From Dokdonia pacifica (GTDB taxonomy: Bacteria > Bacteroidota > Bacteroidia > Flavobacteriales > Flavobacteriaceae), in NCBI RefSeq assembly GCF_900188275.1, contig NZ_FZNY01000004.1, forward strand, positions 124,001 through 188,000: DNA of 64,000 bases. The letters are read 5' to 3'. Both the position numbers and the translations under genes were made by a program. The notes under the pieces were generated by a model, which did no database searches, was not told the DNA's origin, and saw only the letters and a list, made by a program, of their open reading frames with translations. Position 1 is the first letter of the stretch, and each line of letters begins with the position of its first letter. Positions 51,019 to 59,880 of this stretch are shown piece after piece.

Positions 51019-51783
51019 TTATTTTTTACATACAGGTAAGATTTCGCCTTGAGCGAGTCTATACAAATCTACTTCGTCAGGAGATAGGGTAGTGGTGTAA
51101 TCTACCTCATCTACTGTAAAACCTATACTTCTAAGTTTGTCAAAGTAATCTCTTCCATATACCCGTACATGGTCGTACTGTCCAAAAATCTTAGCGCGTT
51201 CTATAGGGTCTGTAATAGAATCGTCTTCAAAGGTAACGGCACGATCTAATTCTTGCGGAATTTGTAAAATAGCCATGCCACCAGGTTTTAGTACACGATA
51301 TAATTCTTGCATGGCTTTCGTATCGTCGGGTATATGTTCTAATACGTGATTACAGAAAATGATGTCGTATTGATTTTCGCCGAAAGGCAAATTACAAATA
51401 TCAGCTTTCACATCCGCTAGTGGTGAATTAAGATCTGTAGTAGTATAGTCTAAGTGTTTTAATTTTCGGAAGCGTTTATAAAAAGCTTGTTCTGGAGCAA
51501 AGTGGAGTACTTTTGAGGGTTTTGAAAAAAAATCAGTTTCACGTTCTAACCAAAGCCATAGTAACCGATGTCTTTCTAATGATAGGGTAGAAGGGGATAA
51601 GATATTTTCACGCTGCGTTACATATCCATAAGGTAAAAACTTTCGAAATCCTTTACCATCAATTGGGTCTTTATAACGAGAGCCTCTCAAAAATAATGCA
51701 AAAATGGGTCTGATCACATAACTCAATCTAATGAGTAATGGTCTTGGAATTGCATTCAAGAAAAATTTAAAAAGTTTTTTCAC
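51019..51783 (-). CDS. Class I SAM-dependent methyltransferase
   Basis: 254 residues. An N-terminal helix-rich stretch, then a compact Rossmann domain: VLHFAPEQAFYKRFRKLKH, a second acidic loop TTTDLNS, NLPFGENQYDIIFCNHVLEH and LKPGGMAILQIPQ, as in ubiE/methyltransferase-11 proteins. Motif I reads HFAPE rather than the common GxGxG. Substrate unknown. Placed 3 nt after map. Confidence 0.82.
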   Translation of the reverse strand: MKKLFKFFLNAIPRPLLIRLSYVIRPIFALFLRGSRYKDPIDGKGFRKFLPYGYVTQRENILSPSTLSLERHRLLWLWLERETDFFSKPSKVLHFAPEQAFYKRFRKLKHLDYTTTDLNSPLADVKADICNLPFGENQYDIIFCNHVLEHIPDDTKAMQELYRVLKPGGMAILQIPQELDRAVTFEDDSITDPIERAKIFGQYDHVRVYGRDYFDKLRSIGFTVDEVDYTTTLSPDEVDLYRLAQGEILPVCKK

Positions 51784-51786
51784 TTG

Positions 51787-52605
51787 TTAAAGTACCAATG
51801 CTTGTTGACGAAAAGGGGTTTCCTCATCACTTTCAATACCCAATGCTTGATAAATATAGGCGAATGTAGAAAGTAATTCTGGTTTGCCATCTACAATGGC
51901 TACATCATGCTCAAAATGGGCACTAGGTTTATTATCACGTGTAGTGATTGTCCATCCATCACTATGTTGTTTGATGTTTTTTGTGCCTAAATTGATCATA
52001 GGTTCTATGGCAACCACCATCCCTTCTATAAACTTTTTACCGCGACCTCGTTTTCCGTAATTTGGCATTTCTGGCGCTTCGTGCATCACTTTTCCGAGTC
52101 CGTGACCTACAAGTTCGCGTACGACGCCATATCCATGATCTTCGGTGTATTTTTGGATAGCATATCCTACATCTCCTACTCGGTTACCTATTTTAAGTTG
52201 TTCAATTCCTTTATAAAGTGACTCTTTAGTAACGTCTAATAATTTTTTTACTTCTGGAGCGACTTCACCTACTTCAAACGTATAGGCATGATCTCCATAA
52301 AAACCATTTTTGATAGCACCACAATCTATAGAAATAATGTCCCCTTCTACGAGAGGAGTATCATTAGGAATCCCGTGTACTACTTGCTCATTAGGACTCA
52401 TGCAAAGAGTATTTGGAAAATCATATAACCCTAAAAAACCAGGGATAGCATCTTGGCTACGTATATAATCTTCGGCAAGTTTATCTAGGTATAAGGTAGT
52501 TACACCAGGTTTTACTTCGCCTGCTAGCATTCCTAAGGTACGTGAGACAACCAGCGCACTTTCTCGCATTAATTCTATTTCTTCTCTAGTTTTCTGAATA
52601 ATCAT
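51787..52605 (-). CDS. map: Methionine aminopeptidase type I
   Basis: 272 residues. Metal-binding residues in SIDCGAIKNGFYGDHAYTF, GHGLGKVMHEAPEMPNYG, AIEPMINLG and HFEHDVAIV; no N-terminal zinc finger. Removes the initial methionine from new proteins. It begins inside the stop codon of the hydrolase gene upstream (ATGA). The ~20-residue C-terminal tail is longer than in E. coli. Confidence 0.95.
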   Translation of the reverse strand: MIIQKTREEIELMRESALVVSRTLGMLAGEVKPGVTTLYLDKLAEDYIRSQDAIPGFLGLYDFPNTLCMSPNEQVVHGIPNDTPLVEGDIISIDCGAIKNGFYGDHAYTFEVGEVAPEVKKLLDVTKESLYKGIEQLKIGNRVGDVGYAIQKYTEDHGYGVVRELVGHGLGKVMHEAPEMPNYGKRGRGKKFIEGMVVAIEPMINLGTKNIKQHSDGWTITTRDNKPSAHFEHDVAIVDGKPELLSTFAYIYQALGIESDEETPFRQQALVL

Positions 52606-53051
52606 ACGTCTGTATCATTTTGATCCTTAAACATCTCTTCTATACGAGATAAGAGTCCTTTTTTTGTTTTTTTAGTTTGTAAATGAGGTCTTTTTGACAT
52701 GTTTTTTTCACCTATTAATAGATGATAAATCTCACCCCATCCCATCATACCACCTATATTCCTGTCATCTATAAACAAATCGGCATTTATTTTCCTGCTG
52801 ATTTTAGTACTCATTTCTTCTTCTGGGTAGCTTTTGTTTACAGCGTAAAACGTAATTCCATTTTTTTTACAAAAGTTTACAGCTTCATCTAGTTTTTCTC
52901 CTGAACGGTAGGTCCATAAAATAAGAAGATGTCCTTCATTCTGAAGTTTCTTTAAAGTGTCAAAAGCAAATAATAAGGGTTTCCCTATATCTGGATATGC
53001 ATTTGATACAATAGTTCCGTCAAAATCTACAGCGATTGTCTTCTTGTCCAA
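52602..53051 (-). CDS. Small HAD-like hydrolase (BT0820-type)
   Basis: 149 residues from the TTG at 53051. KKTIAVDFDGTIVSNAYPDI gives the HAD motif I, then LLILWTYRSGEKLDEAVNFC and ADLFIDDRNIGGMMGWGEIY. I preferred this TTG because an ATG-like start further upstream (53150) would translate the promoter box at 53069-53076 and a non-conserved hydrophobic stretch. A phosphatase activity is expected, substrate unknown. Overlaps map by 4 nt. Confidence 0.8.
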   Translation of the reverse strand: MDKKTIAVDFDGTIVSNAYPDIGKPLLFAFDTLKKLQNEGHLLILWTYRSGEKLDEAVNFCKKNGITFYAVNKSYPEEEMSTKISRKINADLFIDDRNIGGMMGWGEIYHLLIGEKNMSKRPHLQTKKTKKGLLSRIEEMFKDQNDTDV

Positions 53052-53068
53052 TGGAAATGAATTTGGTG

Positions 53069-53076
53069 CAAAGTTA
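53069..53076 (-). promoter_or_regulatory. TAnnTTTG box of the hydrolase-map operon
   Basis: TAACTTTG on the minus strand followed by CACC, 17 nt before the TTG start. It decides the start choice. Confidence 0.55.
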
Positions 53077-53138
53077 CAAAAATGAAAAGGTAGTGTTTGT
53101 AAAAATATATGATAAGACAGAAGAAACAGAAAATATAA

Positions 53139-53170
53139 AAGGTTATCCAAAATACTTTCTGGATAACCTT
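53139..53170 (-). terminator. Terminator of the GG-leader peptide gene
   Basis: AAGGTTATCC and GGATAACCTT are perfect 10-bp arms around a 12-nt loop, followed on the minus strand by TTTATATTTT, about 60 nt after the peptide's stop. Confidence 0.85.
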
Positions 53171-53229
53171 ATCATTTGTTTTAGTACCCCTATTATTTTA
53201 GAATCTAAAAGGGATACAGTATTCTTATA

Positions 53230-53403
53230 TTAACAACAGAAATCCAAACATTCCTGTATGGTGCTTACTGTTGTAGATCTTCCATCATCACAATTACATG
53301 GAAATGAGGCGTCATCATCTAGTGTAGCAAAGGCTCCACCTTTGATTTCTTTTTGTTCTTTTTTGTTTAATGAGCTACCTAAATCTGAAATTTTCTTTAA
53401 CAT
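53230..53403 (-). CDS. 57-residue GG-leader peptide precursor, cysteine-rich core
   Basis: MLKKISDLGSSLNKKEQKEI then KGG at 21-23 is a textbook flavobacterial bacteriocin-type leader. The core (24-57) begins AFATLDDDASFPCNCDDG and ends CLDFCC: five cysteines, at 36, 38, 52, 56 and 57, with Thr/Ser between. The gene is monocistronic with its own terminator and no modification enzyme beside it. It is probably cleaved after GG by a peptidase-containing ABC exporter encoded elsewhere; disulfide or thioether links in the core are open. Confidence 0.78.
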   Translation of the reverse strand: MLKKISDLGSSLNKKEQKEIKGGAFATLDDDASFPCNCDDGRSTTVSTIQECLDFCC

Positions 53404-53661
53404 AATTAAATTTTTTTATAAATAAAATATCCTTGATCATTTTGTGACACTCAAGGTTTGTGTCTATTCCTTGCAAGAGAATATTTTTAAATCAAAATAT
53501 AAATTTTGAGCTTAGGAGCTGATGCTAAATTAGATTTTTATTTACGCGTAAGTATTTAATTGTGAGATTTTTAACTAATAAAGAAAAATTGACAATTCAT
53601 ATATTTCTATTTTATAGAAAATGTGTTGCCTCTATGACAAAATATAGAATATACCTATCCA
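53404..53661. other. Gene-free stretch upstream of the GG-leader peptide
   Basis: No coding frame, RNA or repeat seen. It must carry the promoter of the peptide gene, but no TAnnTTTG box is evident on the minus strand near 53404-53450. Confidence 0.5.
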
Positions 53662-53708
53662 ATCACCCATAAAAAAGCCAGCAAATTGCTGGCTTTTTTA
53701 TGGGTGAT
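53662..53708 (-). terminator. 47-nt perfect inverted-repeat terminator
   Basis: Arms ATCACCCATAAAAAAGCCAG and its exact complement meet at CAAATTG; the inner AAAAAAGCCAGC / GCTGGCTTTTTT part is a strong bidirectional terminator. It lies 14 nt after the thioredoxin-like gene. Confidence 0.92.
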
Positions 53709-53722
53709 ATTTTGATTAAGTA

Positions 53723-54313
53723 TTATTCTTCTGCATAGGGATGCTTGTAATCTTCTCCATTAAGAATTTTAGCCATGTCTTTTTCAATACTAAAAATAGA
53801 ATATTCAACAATACGTCCTAATTCTTTTCCTTCTTTTTCAAAAATGATAGTAGGTACATATTCAATTCCATTATCCTTGATGAGTTCTTCCGGTGCATCT
53901 TTCCCTTCTGTAATAGTGATAAGTTGTACTTTAGAGGCATCAATTCCTGCAAGATCAAGTGCTTTAAAGAAGGCAGGAACTTCTCGCTGACTATCTTCAC
54001 ACCAAGTTCCCATAAACACTGTAATATCTGTTTGTGCTAGTTCCTCTTTTATAGACGTCATGGTGACAGTATCTAAAGGATGCTCTTTATAACTTACATC
54101 AAACCATTTTTTATAAGGTTCTTTTTCTAAAGTAGCTCGTTCTTGTATTCCTACAATGATAGGATCTCCATTGTCATCAATAAGATCAAATTCTGGAGTT
54201 TCTTCTGTAGCAACTACTGTAGGTGTTTCTTTTGTGTCTGTTTTCTTTTCATTACAAGAGGTTACTGTAATGAGAGACAATGTAACTAAGACTAGAATTC
54301 TATTTAATTTCAT
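53723..54313 (-). CDS. Thioredoxin-fold lipoprotein with WCEDS active site
   Basis: 196 residues from the ATG at 54313, which opens a lipoprotein signal (TVTSC, lipid at C20). The C-terminal part is thioredoxin-like: FMGTWCEDSQREVPAFFKAL with W104-C105-E-D-S108, then QLITITEGKD and the cis-Pro strand EYVPTIIFEKEGKELGRIVE. The second active-site cysteine is replaced by Ser, so it would be a monothiol protein or bind thiols rather than oxidise dithiols. An upstream start at 54340 would overlap gpmI and spoil the signal. Confidence 0.82.
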   Translation of the reverse strand: MKLNRILVLVTLSLITVTSCNEKKTDTKETPTVVATEETPEFDLIDDNGDPIIVGIQERATLEKEPYKKWFDVSYKEHPLDTVTMTSIKEELAQTDITVFMGTWCEDSQREVPAFFKALDLAGIDASKVQLITITEGKDAPEELIKDNGIEYVPTIIFEKEGKELGRIVEYSIFSIEKDMAKILNGEDYKHPYAEE

Positions 54314-54332
54314 AGGTTTTCTTTTCAATAAT

Positions 54333-55847
54333 TTAAACAAGTGATGCGCGATCCATCACCTCCGGTTGTGCAACTCCGATTAGTTTTAATACGGTAGGTG
54401 CCACATCTGCCAAAATACCATTTTTTATTGTTTTAATGTCTTTATCAACTAGAATGATTGGAACTGGATTTGTAGTATGTGCTGTATTGGGTGTTCCGTC
54501 AGGATTGATCATGGTCTCTGCGTTTCCATGATCGGCAATGATAATAACGGTATAGTCTTTTTCTTGTGCTTGGTTTACAATAGCTTTTGTGCAACTGTCT
54601 ACGGTCTCACAAGCTTTTATAGCAGCTTCCATCACTCCTGTATGACCTACCATATCCGGATTTGCAAAATTTAAGCACACAAAATCTACATCTCCTTTTT
54701 GAATTTCGGGAATAATTTTATCTCGTATCTCAAAAGCACTCATCTCTGGTTGTAAATCGTAGGTGGCTACTTTTGGAGAAGGACAAAGTAAGCGAGACTC
54801 GCCTTCAAAAGGAACCTCTCTTCCGCCATTAAAGAAGAACGTTACGTGAGGATATTTTTCTGTTTCTGCAATTCGAATTTGTTTCTTCCCTGCTTTTGCT
54901 AAGGTCTCTCCCAATGTATCTACCAGGTTATCTTTGTCATACACTACGTTCATACCAGTGAAGGTATCATCATAATTGGTCATTGTTACATAGTGCAGGT
55001 CTAATTTTTGAGTGTTTTGCTCTGGAAAATCTTTTTGAGATAGCATTTCTGTAAGCTCACGACCACGATCTGTTCTAAAATTAAAAAATACAATGACATC
55101 TCCTTCTTGTACGGTTGCTATAGGAGTTCCATTTTGAGTACAGACTAAGGGTTGTAAAAACTCGTCTGTGATGTCTTGATCATAGCTTGCTTGTATATTT
55201 TGAACTGGATTTTCAGTAGCGGTTCCTTTTCCACGTACAATAAGGTCATATGCCATTTGTACACGTTCCCAACGTTTATCTCTATCCATCGCATAATAAC
55301 GTCCAATTACTGATGCGAGTTGGGTATTATACGCTTTCGCGAAAGCGGATATATCCTCCACAAATGCTTTCCCCGATTTTGGGTCTACATCGCGGCCGTC
55401 TGTGAACGCATGAATATACGAATGTGGTACTCCAGCTGCATGTGCAGTTTCTATAAGACCTTTTAAATGATTGATATGAGAATGTACGCCTCCATCAGAC
55501 AGTAATCCTAAGAAATGCACTGGTTTTTGATGCTCTTTTGCATATGCAAATGCATTTATAAGCGTTTGCTCATCTTTAAGCGTATCATTTTGTAATGCGC
55601 GATTAATTTTTGCAAAATCCTGATAGATAATTCGGCCAGCACCTAAATTCATATGTCCTACTTCACTATTTCCCATTTGCCCATCTGGCAATCCTACATG
55701 TTCTCCGTGGGTGAGTAATTGTGCATGTGGATATTGTGTGTAAAGACTATCTATAAACGGAGTTTGAGCTTTGTCTACCGCCGAAACTTTTTTGTCTGGA
55801 GCCATGCCCCAACCGTCTAATATCATCAAGATTGTTTTCTTATTCAT
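54333..55847 (-). CDS. gpmI: 2,3-bisphosphoglycerate-independent phosphoglycerate mutase
   Basis: 504 residues of the alkaline phosphatase superfamily. MILDGWG with metal ligand D11, the phosphoserine S61 in DGQMGNSEVGH, then GLLSDGGVHSH, HAFTDGRDV, FFNFRTDRGRE, and late metal ligands in NFANPDMVGHTG and ADHGNAE. Interconverts 3- and 2-phosphoglycerate in glycolysis, Mn2+-dependent. A palindrome in the coding region is read as DISAFAKAYN. Confidence 0.97.
   Translation of the reverse strand: MNKKTILMILDGWGMAPDKKVSAVDKAQTPFIDSLYTQYPHAQLLTHGEHVGLPDGQMGNSEVGHMNLGAGRIIYQDFAKINRALQNDTLKDEQTLINAFAYAKEHQKPVHFLGLLSDGGVHSHINHLKGLIETAHAAGVPHSYIHAFTDGRDVDPKSGKAFVEDISAFAKAYNTQLASVIGRYYAMDRDKRWERVQMAYDLIVRGKGTATENPVQNIQASYDQDITDEFLQPLVCTQNGTPIATVQEGDVIVFFNFRTDRGRELTEMLSQKDFPEQNTQKLDLHYVTMTNYDDTFTGMNVVYDKDNLVDTLGETLAKAGKKQIRIAETEKYPHVTFFFNGGREVPFEGESRLLCPSPKVATYDLQPEMSAFEIRDKIIPEIQKGDVDFVCLNFANPDMVGHTGVMEAAIKACETVDSCTKAIVNQAQEKDYTVIIIADHGNAETMINPDGTPNTAHTTNPVPIILVDKDIKTIKNGILADVAPTVLKLIGVAQPEVMDRASLV
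55332..55347. repeat. TTTCGCGAAA palindrome inside gpmI
   Basis: Perfect over 16 nt; on the minus strand it codes AFAKA, as in cobA and metH. Confidence 0.9.
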
Positions 55848-55880
55848 CTGTCTTGGTTTGTTGCTGTAAAGATAAAAAAC

Positions 55881-55904
55881 AAAACCCCGCCAATGCGAGG
55901 TTTT
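55881..55904 (-). terminator. Terminator between the L-domain lipoprotein and gpmI
   Basis: AAAACCCCGC pairs with GCGAGGTTTT (one mismatch) around CAAT, about 42 nt after the lipoprotein stop. Confidence 0.8.
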
Positions 55905-55945
55905 GGAATGCTTTTAACGAAAACGTAATAGTGTATTGGACTTAA

Positions 55946-57112
55946 TTATAAGGAGCACTGACCATCTAATAACTGAGCTATGGTAGGATTATATGCATTA
56001 TTACTAATAACAAAATTGGCAGTATTATAAGTGCCTTCAAATATTAAATTATTAAAGCCACACCAATCGGAGAGGCTATTGTTATCTTTAATAAATAATC
56101 TATCTGAAATGACAATTAGGTTTTGAAATCCATCTAAATTGGATATAGCATCATTAAGATTGATTTTAAGTAAACTATTTACTTCTTCTAAAGATGTAAA
56201 TGACATCTCATTAATCTGGGGGTTTTGAGTAATGTCTATCCATGGTAACTTTTCTAAGGAAGGGAAAGAAACCGCGACTAGGTTGTTATTATTTGCTATG
56301 ACTAGTCGATCATCTATTCGTTCTAATTGTTCAAAATCATTTAAGTCTGTTAGATTGTTATTTCTATTAACAGATAAATTTTTAAGTCTAGTAATGTTTT
56401 GAACCCCATCAATATTAGTGAGGATATCATTGTTAGTTATACTTAGAGATATATTTGTGTTTTCAATAATACCCATATCAATACTCTGTAAGTTGTCATT
56501 ATCAGAAATAACGAGTCCGTTCCCAATGTTTACCCCTTCAAGATCATTCAAATGTTCTAATAACGGATTTATTGCTATCGTTAAATTACCACTTACCTCT
56601 CTTAAATTATTTAATCCAGAAAGAGATTCAAGAGAAGCATTGTTTCCTATGTTAATATTTCCAGAAGATCTCATATTCTCTAATCCTTCTAGGTTGTTTA
56701 ACATAGCATTGTTTGCTATTTCAATGGTGGAGATTCCATTATTTATATTTTGAAGACCTCTTATATGTTGAAGGTTTTGATTATTATTAATGACTAACCA
56801 TTGCACTCCTCCTTCCAAGTTTGAAAAACCATCAAGATTGGTTACTTCTGTTCCAATTATTTTTAAGAAACCATTAATCTCTCTTAAATTAGAAAAACCG
56901 CTTAAATCTGTTATTGGGAATTGTTGATCAATCTCTATGTTACCATTGACAGCTTGATATCCGTGAGCAACAAATTCATCAACTCCAAGTTGACTTCTAA
57001 TATAAACGTTAAAGTCGGCAGTTAAAAGATCATCTGAAGAATCGCAACCATTACAGAAAAGTAACAAAAAAACTAAAGTGAATTTTACAAGATGACGTAA
57101 CAATTTAAGCAT
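55946..57112 (-). CDS. Lipoprotein with receptor L-domain-like repeats
   Basis: 388 residues. Lipoprotein signal (FLLLFCNGC, lipid at C23), then about 12 short repeats of the kind LxxLxGLxNLxxVxGNLxIxxN (for example [43 protein letters not shown]) ending in a WCGFNNL cap. These resemble the right-handed beta-helix of receptor L-domain/leucine-rich repeats found in flavobacterial surface proteins. Probably displayed on the outer membrane and used in binding; no enzyme domain. Confidence 0.8.
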
Positions 57113-57132
57113 GTGATACTCTTTAATGATGT

Positions 57133-57906
57133 TTAGCCTTGATATCCATATTTTTGGATAGACTCTTTTATTTTTTCAATACGATTATCAGGGTCTGGAT
57201 GTGTACTTGAAAATTCTGGCTGACGATTAGGTCCTGCCGCTGCTTTTAATACCTGCATTACCTTTATCATTTCGTAGGGATCATAGCCAGAACGAATCAT
57301 AAATAGCACGCCTAGATCATCACTTTCTAACTCATCATCACGTCCATTTCCTAAAAGGATACTTTGTCCGATGCCTCCAGCGGCTTGTCCAAAACCACCA
57401 CCTACTTCGGCACCCATAGAGATGGTTTGCCACATTTTAGAATTTTCTACACGCTCGGCACTGTGTTTTCCTAGTACATGACCAATTTCGTGACCGAGTA
57501 CACCTGCTACTTGATCTTCATTTTCTAATCTTGAAAGTAAAGCATACGTAATAAATATCTGTCCGCCAGGGAGTGCAAAGGCATTAATAGTTTGATCGTC
57601 TCTTAGTAAGTGAAAATCATATTTATAAGGAGTCTCACGAGCCATACTATTTTGAACTAATTTAGTCCCTATCTGATCTATAAAAGCTTGTAGTTGTTTG
57701 TCTGGATGTAAGCCTCCATGTTGATCTGCCATAGCAGGAGCATTTGCCAATCCTATTTGAATTTCTTGTTCAGGACTCATACTAATAGATTGTACTTTTC
57801 CTGTGTATGGGTTTTCTTCTCTATTGCTATAATTTCTTATAAGTGCAAAAGCAACTACAGCTACTCCAATAAGGAGTCTTATTTTCATTCCGCCACCGCG
57901 TCTCAT
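57133..57906 (-). CDS. M48 family metalloprotease
   Basis: 257 residues. N-terminal membrane anchor ([15 protein letters not shown]), catalytic H139-E140-I-G-H143 in [19 protein letters not shown], third zinc ligand in ELESDDLG. Such periplasmic proteases (LoiP/BepA-like) act on envelope proteins. Upstream LP-x2-[21 protein letters not shown] is the typical substrate-groove strand. It lies 20 nt after no other gene; the 290-nt space to ilvE (57907-58196) holds nothing I recognise. Confidence 0.92.
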
Positions 57907-58196
57907 CGTATATTCTGTTTAGGTTAGTGAAACTAAGGTACGAAAAAGTCAGGAGTCAGGAATCTGGAAAAGATATATAAGTCACGACTATAGTAATTTA
58001 TATTGACGTATTCGAGATTAATAAAATAAGTAAGGTGATTGAGTAATTTTTGTGAAAGCGAAAATTATATCGAAATTACCGACTAGAAATAAAAATAGCG
58101 TATTGCTCTATTTTATATATCTGTATATAAGTGCTGTATACATTGTATAGAGAAACAATCCTTTTGAAAGATCAGAATATTATTTTCTCATATAAC

Positions 58197-59261
58197 TCAC
58201 TTCACTTCATATCTCCATCCATGAGGATCTGAAGCACGGTTGTATTGTATGTCTTTGAGTGCTTTCTTAAATTTTGAAGCGTAGCTATCTTCTATTGATG
58301 GCAAGTCATAATCTTTTTCTTGATACCCAAAACTCTTGAAAGGAACGACTACTGCAGCAGTTCCAGCACCAAATATTTCTTTGAGTTCACCAGATGTTGC
58401 AGCAGTTACAATTTCTGATACAGATACGCGTCTTACTTGTACGTCAATACCTGCATCTTTAGCAAGTTGTATAATACTTTTGCGTGTAATTCCATCTAGA
58501 ATACGATCATTATTTGGAGCCGTAAGTAAGGTGTTACCTACTCTAAAGAATACATTCATAGTACCTGCTTCTTCTAGATACTCGTGTGTGCTAGCATCTG
58601 TCCAAACAATTTGCTGGTATCCTTTTTCTTTGGCAAGATTGGTAGGATAAAATTGTGAAGCATAGTTTCCTGCTGCTTTTGCAAATCCAACACCACCATC
58701 GGCGGCACGGCTATATTTTTCTGCAAATAATACACTTACTTCACCAGAATAATACGCTTGTGCAGGAGCACATATAATCATAAAGCGATAGCGATCTGAT
58801 GGAGAAGCAGAAACACCTGATTGCGTTGCAATCACAAAAGGTCTAATATATAATGAATTTCCGTCGCCAGATTTTATCCACTCATTATCTAAATGTAGTA
58901 GTGTTTTTAATCCATCAAAAAAGTATTCTTTTGGAAATTCAGGAATAGCAAGTCTATCAGATGATTTGTTGATACGTTCCCAATTTTCTTCAGGACGAAA
59001 TAACCATGTTGCTCCTTCATCATCTTTAAAGGCTTTCATTCCTTCAAAAACAGCTTGACCATAATGAAAAACTTTAGCGCTTGGATCTATACTTATAGGC
59101 CCGTAAGGTGCAATTTGAGGCTGTTGCCAAGCACCATCTACATAATCACAAAAAAACATATGATCTGTAAACACACTTCCAAAAGCCAGATTATTAAAAT
59201 CTATCTCGCTTATTCTACTCTTCTCAGATTTTGTTATGTTCATTGCAACGGTTGTATTCAT
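58197..59261 (-). CDS. ilvE: Branched-chain amino acid aminotransferase
   Basis: 354 residues, fold type IV PLP enzyme. FHYGQAVFEGMKAFKD, YIRPFVIATQSGV, the Schiff-base lysine K195 in GVGFAKAAGNYASQFYP, and YLEEAGTMNVFF. Makes or degrades leucine, isoleucine and valine. A TAAATTTG box ends 4 nt before this ATG, so a start at the internal ATG (residue 7, 59243) is plausible and would give a short leader. Confidence 0.94.
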   Translation of the reverse strand: MNTTVAMNITKSEKSRISEIDFNNLAFGSVFTDHMFFCDYVDGAWQQPQIAPYGPISIDPSAKVFHYGQAVFEGMKAFKDDEGATWLFRPEENWERINKSSDRLAIPEFPKEYFFDGLKTLLHLDNEWIKSGDGNSLYIRPFVIATQSGVSASPSDRYRFMIICAPAQAYYSGEVSVLFAEKYSRAADGGVGFAKAAGNYASQFYPTNLAKEKGYQQIVWTDASTHEYLEEAGTMNVFFRVGNTLLTAPNNDRILDGITRKSIIQLAKDAGIDVQVRRVSVSEIVTAATSGELKEIFGAGTAAVVVPFKSFGYQEKDYDLPSIEDSYASKFKKALKDIQYNRASDPHGWRYEVK

Positions 59262-59265
59262 GGTG

Positions 59266-59273
59266 CAAATTTA
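59266..59273 (-). promoter_or_regulatory. TAnnTTTG box of ilvE
   Basis: TAAATTTG followed by CACC on the minus strand. Confidence 0.5.
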
Positions 59274-59307
59274 AGAATTTAACACACTGGAGATGCTTTT
59301 AAATTCA

Positions 59308-59315
59308 TAATTTTG
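59308..59315 (+). promoter_or_regulatory. TAnnTTTG box of the DUF4920 gene
   Basis: TAATTTTG, 40 nt before the ATG. Confidence 0.35.
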
Positions 59316-59355
59316 TCATATAATTGACTAGAACCTATCAAAAGATTTTAAACAA

Positions 59356-59880
59356 ATGAAGACAAAATTTATAATATTAGTAATTGCACTCATTTCTTTG
59401 GGTTGTAAAGAGCAAGTAGAACAGGCAAAAACTGAAGGAGAAGTTGCAGTAGTAGAAGGTAAAGAAAATACAGATCAAACTCCATATGCGAGTTATGGTG
59501 AAAAAATCACAGGAGAAAACTTAATGGCTGTTTCTAATGTAAAAGAGCAGTACAAAAACTTAAAAAATGGAGATACTGTAGCGGTTAAATTTAAAGCACC
59601 TATTGACGCTGTTTGTAAAAGTAAAGGATGCTGGATGCGCCTAGACTTAGGCGATGAAGAAGAGGTGTTTGTGAAATTTAAAGACTATGCATTTTTTGTA
59701 CCTACAAATGCTTCGGGTGAAGCCATTGTTCAAGGAAAAGCTTTTGTAGAAGAAACTTCTGTGCAAGACCAACAACACTTAGCATTAGATGAAGGAATGT
59801 CTGCTGATGATATAGCTGCCATTACAGAGCCAAAGCGTGAGTTAAAACTTATGGCGGAAGGTGTCTTAATGGAGAAATAA
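59356..59880 (+). CDS. DUF4920 lipoprotein
   Basis: 174 residues. Lipoprotein signal (IALISLGC), a polar linker, then the DUF4920 core: YASYGEKITGENLMAV, APIDAVCKSKGCWMRLDLGD and KDYAFFVPTNASGEAIVQGK. The C-x4-C pair in VCKSKGC may bind metal or form a disulfide. Function unknown; found widely in Flavobacteriia. The next gene begins directly after its stop. Confidence 0.82.
   Translation: MKTKFIILVIALISLGCKEQVEQAKTEGEVAVVEGKENTDQTPYASYGEKITGENLMAVSNVKEQYKNLKNGDTVAVKFKAPIDAVCKSKGCWMRLDLGDEEEVFVKFKDYAFFVPTNASGEAIVQGKAFVEETSVQDQQHLALDEGMSADDIAAITEPKRELKLMAEGVLMEK

Noticed and set aside
53052-53150. Hydrophobic N-terminal extension (signal-like) of the HAD hydrolase
   Set aside because: It would span the TAACTTTG promoter box, and relatives begin just before the AVDFDGT motif.
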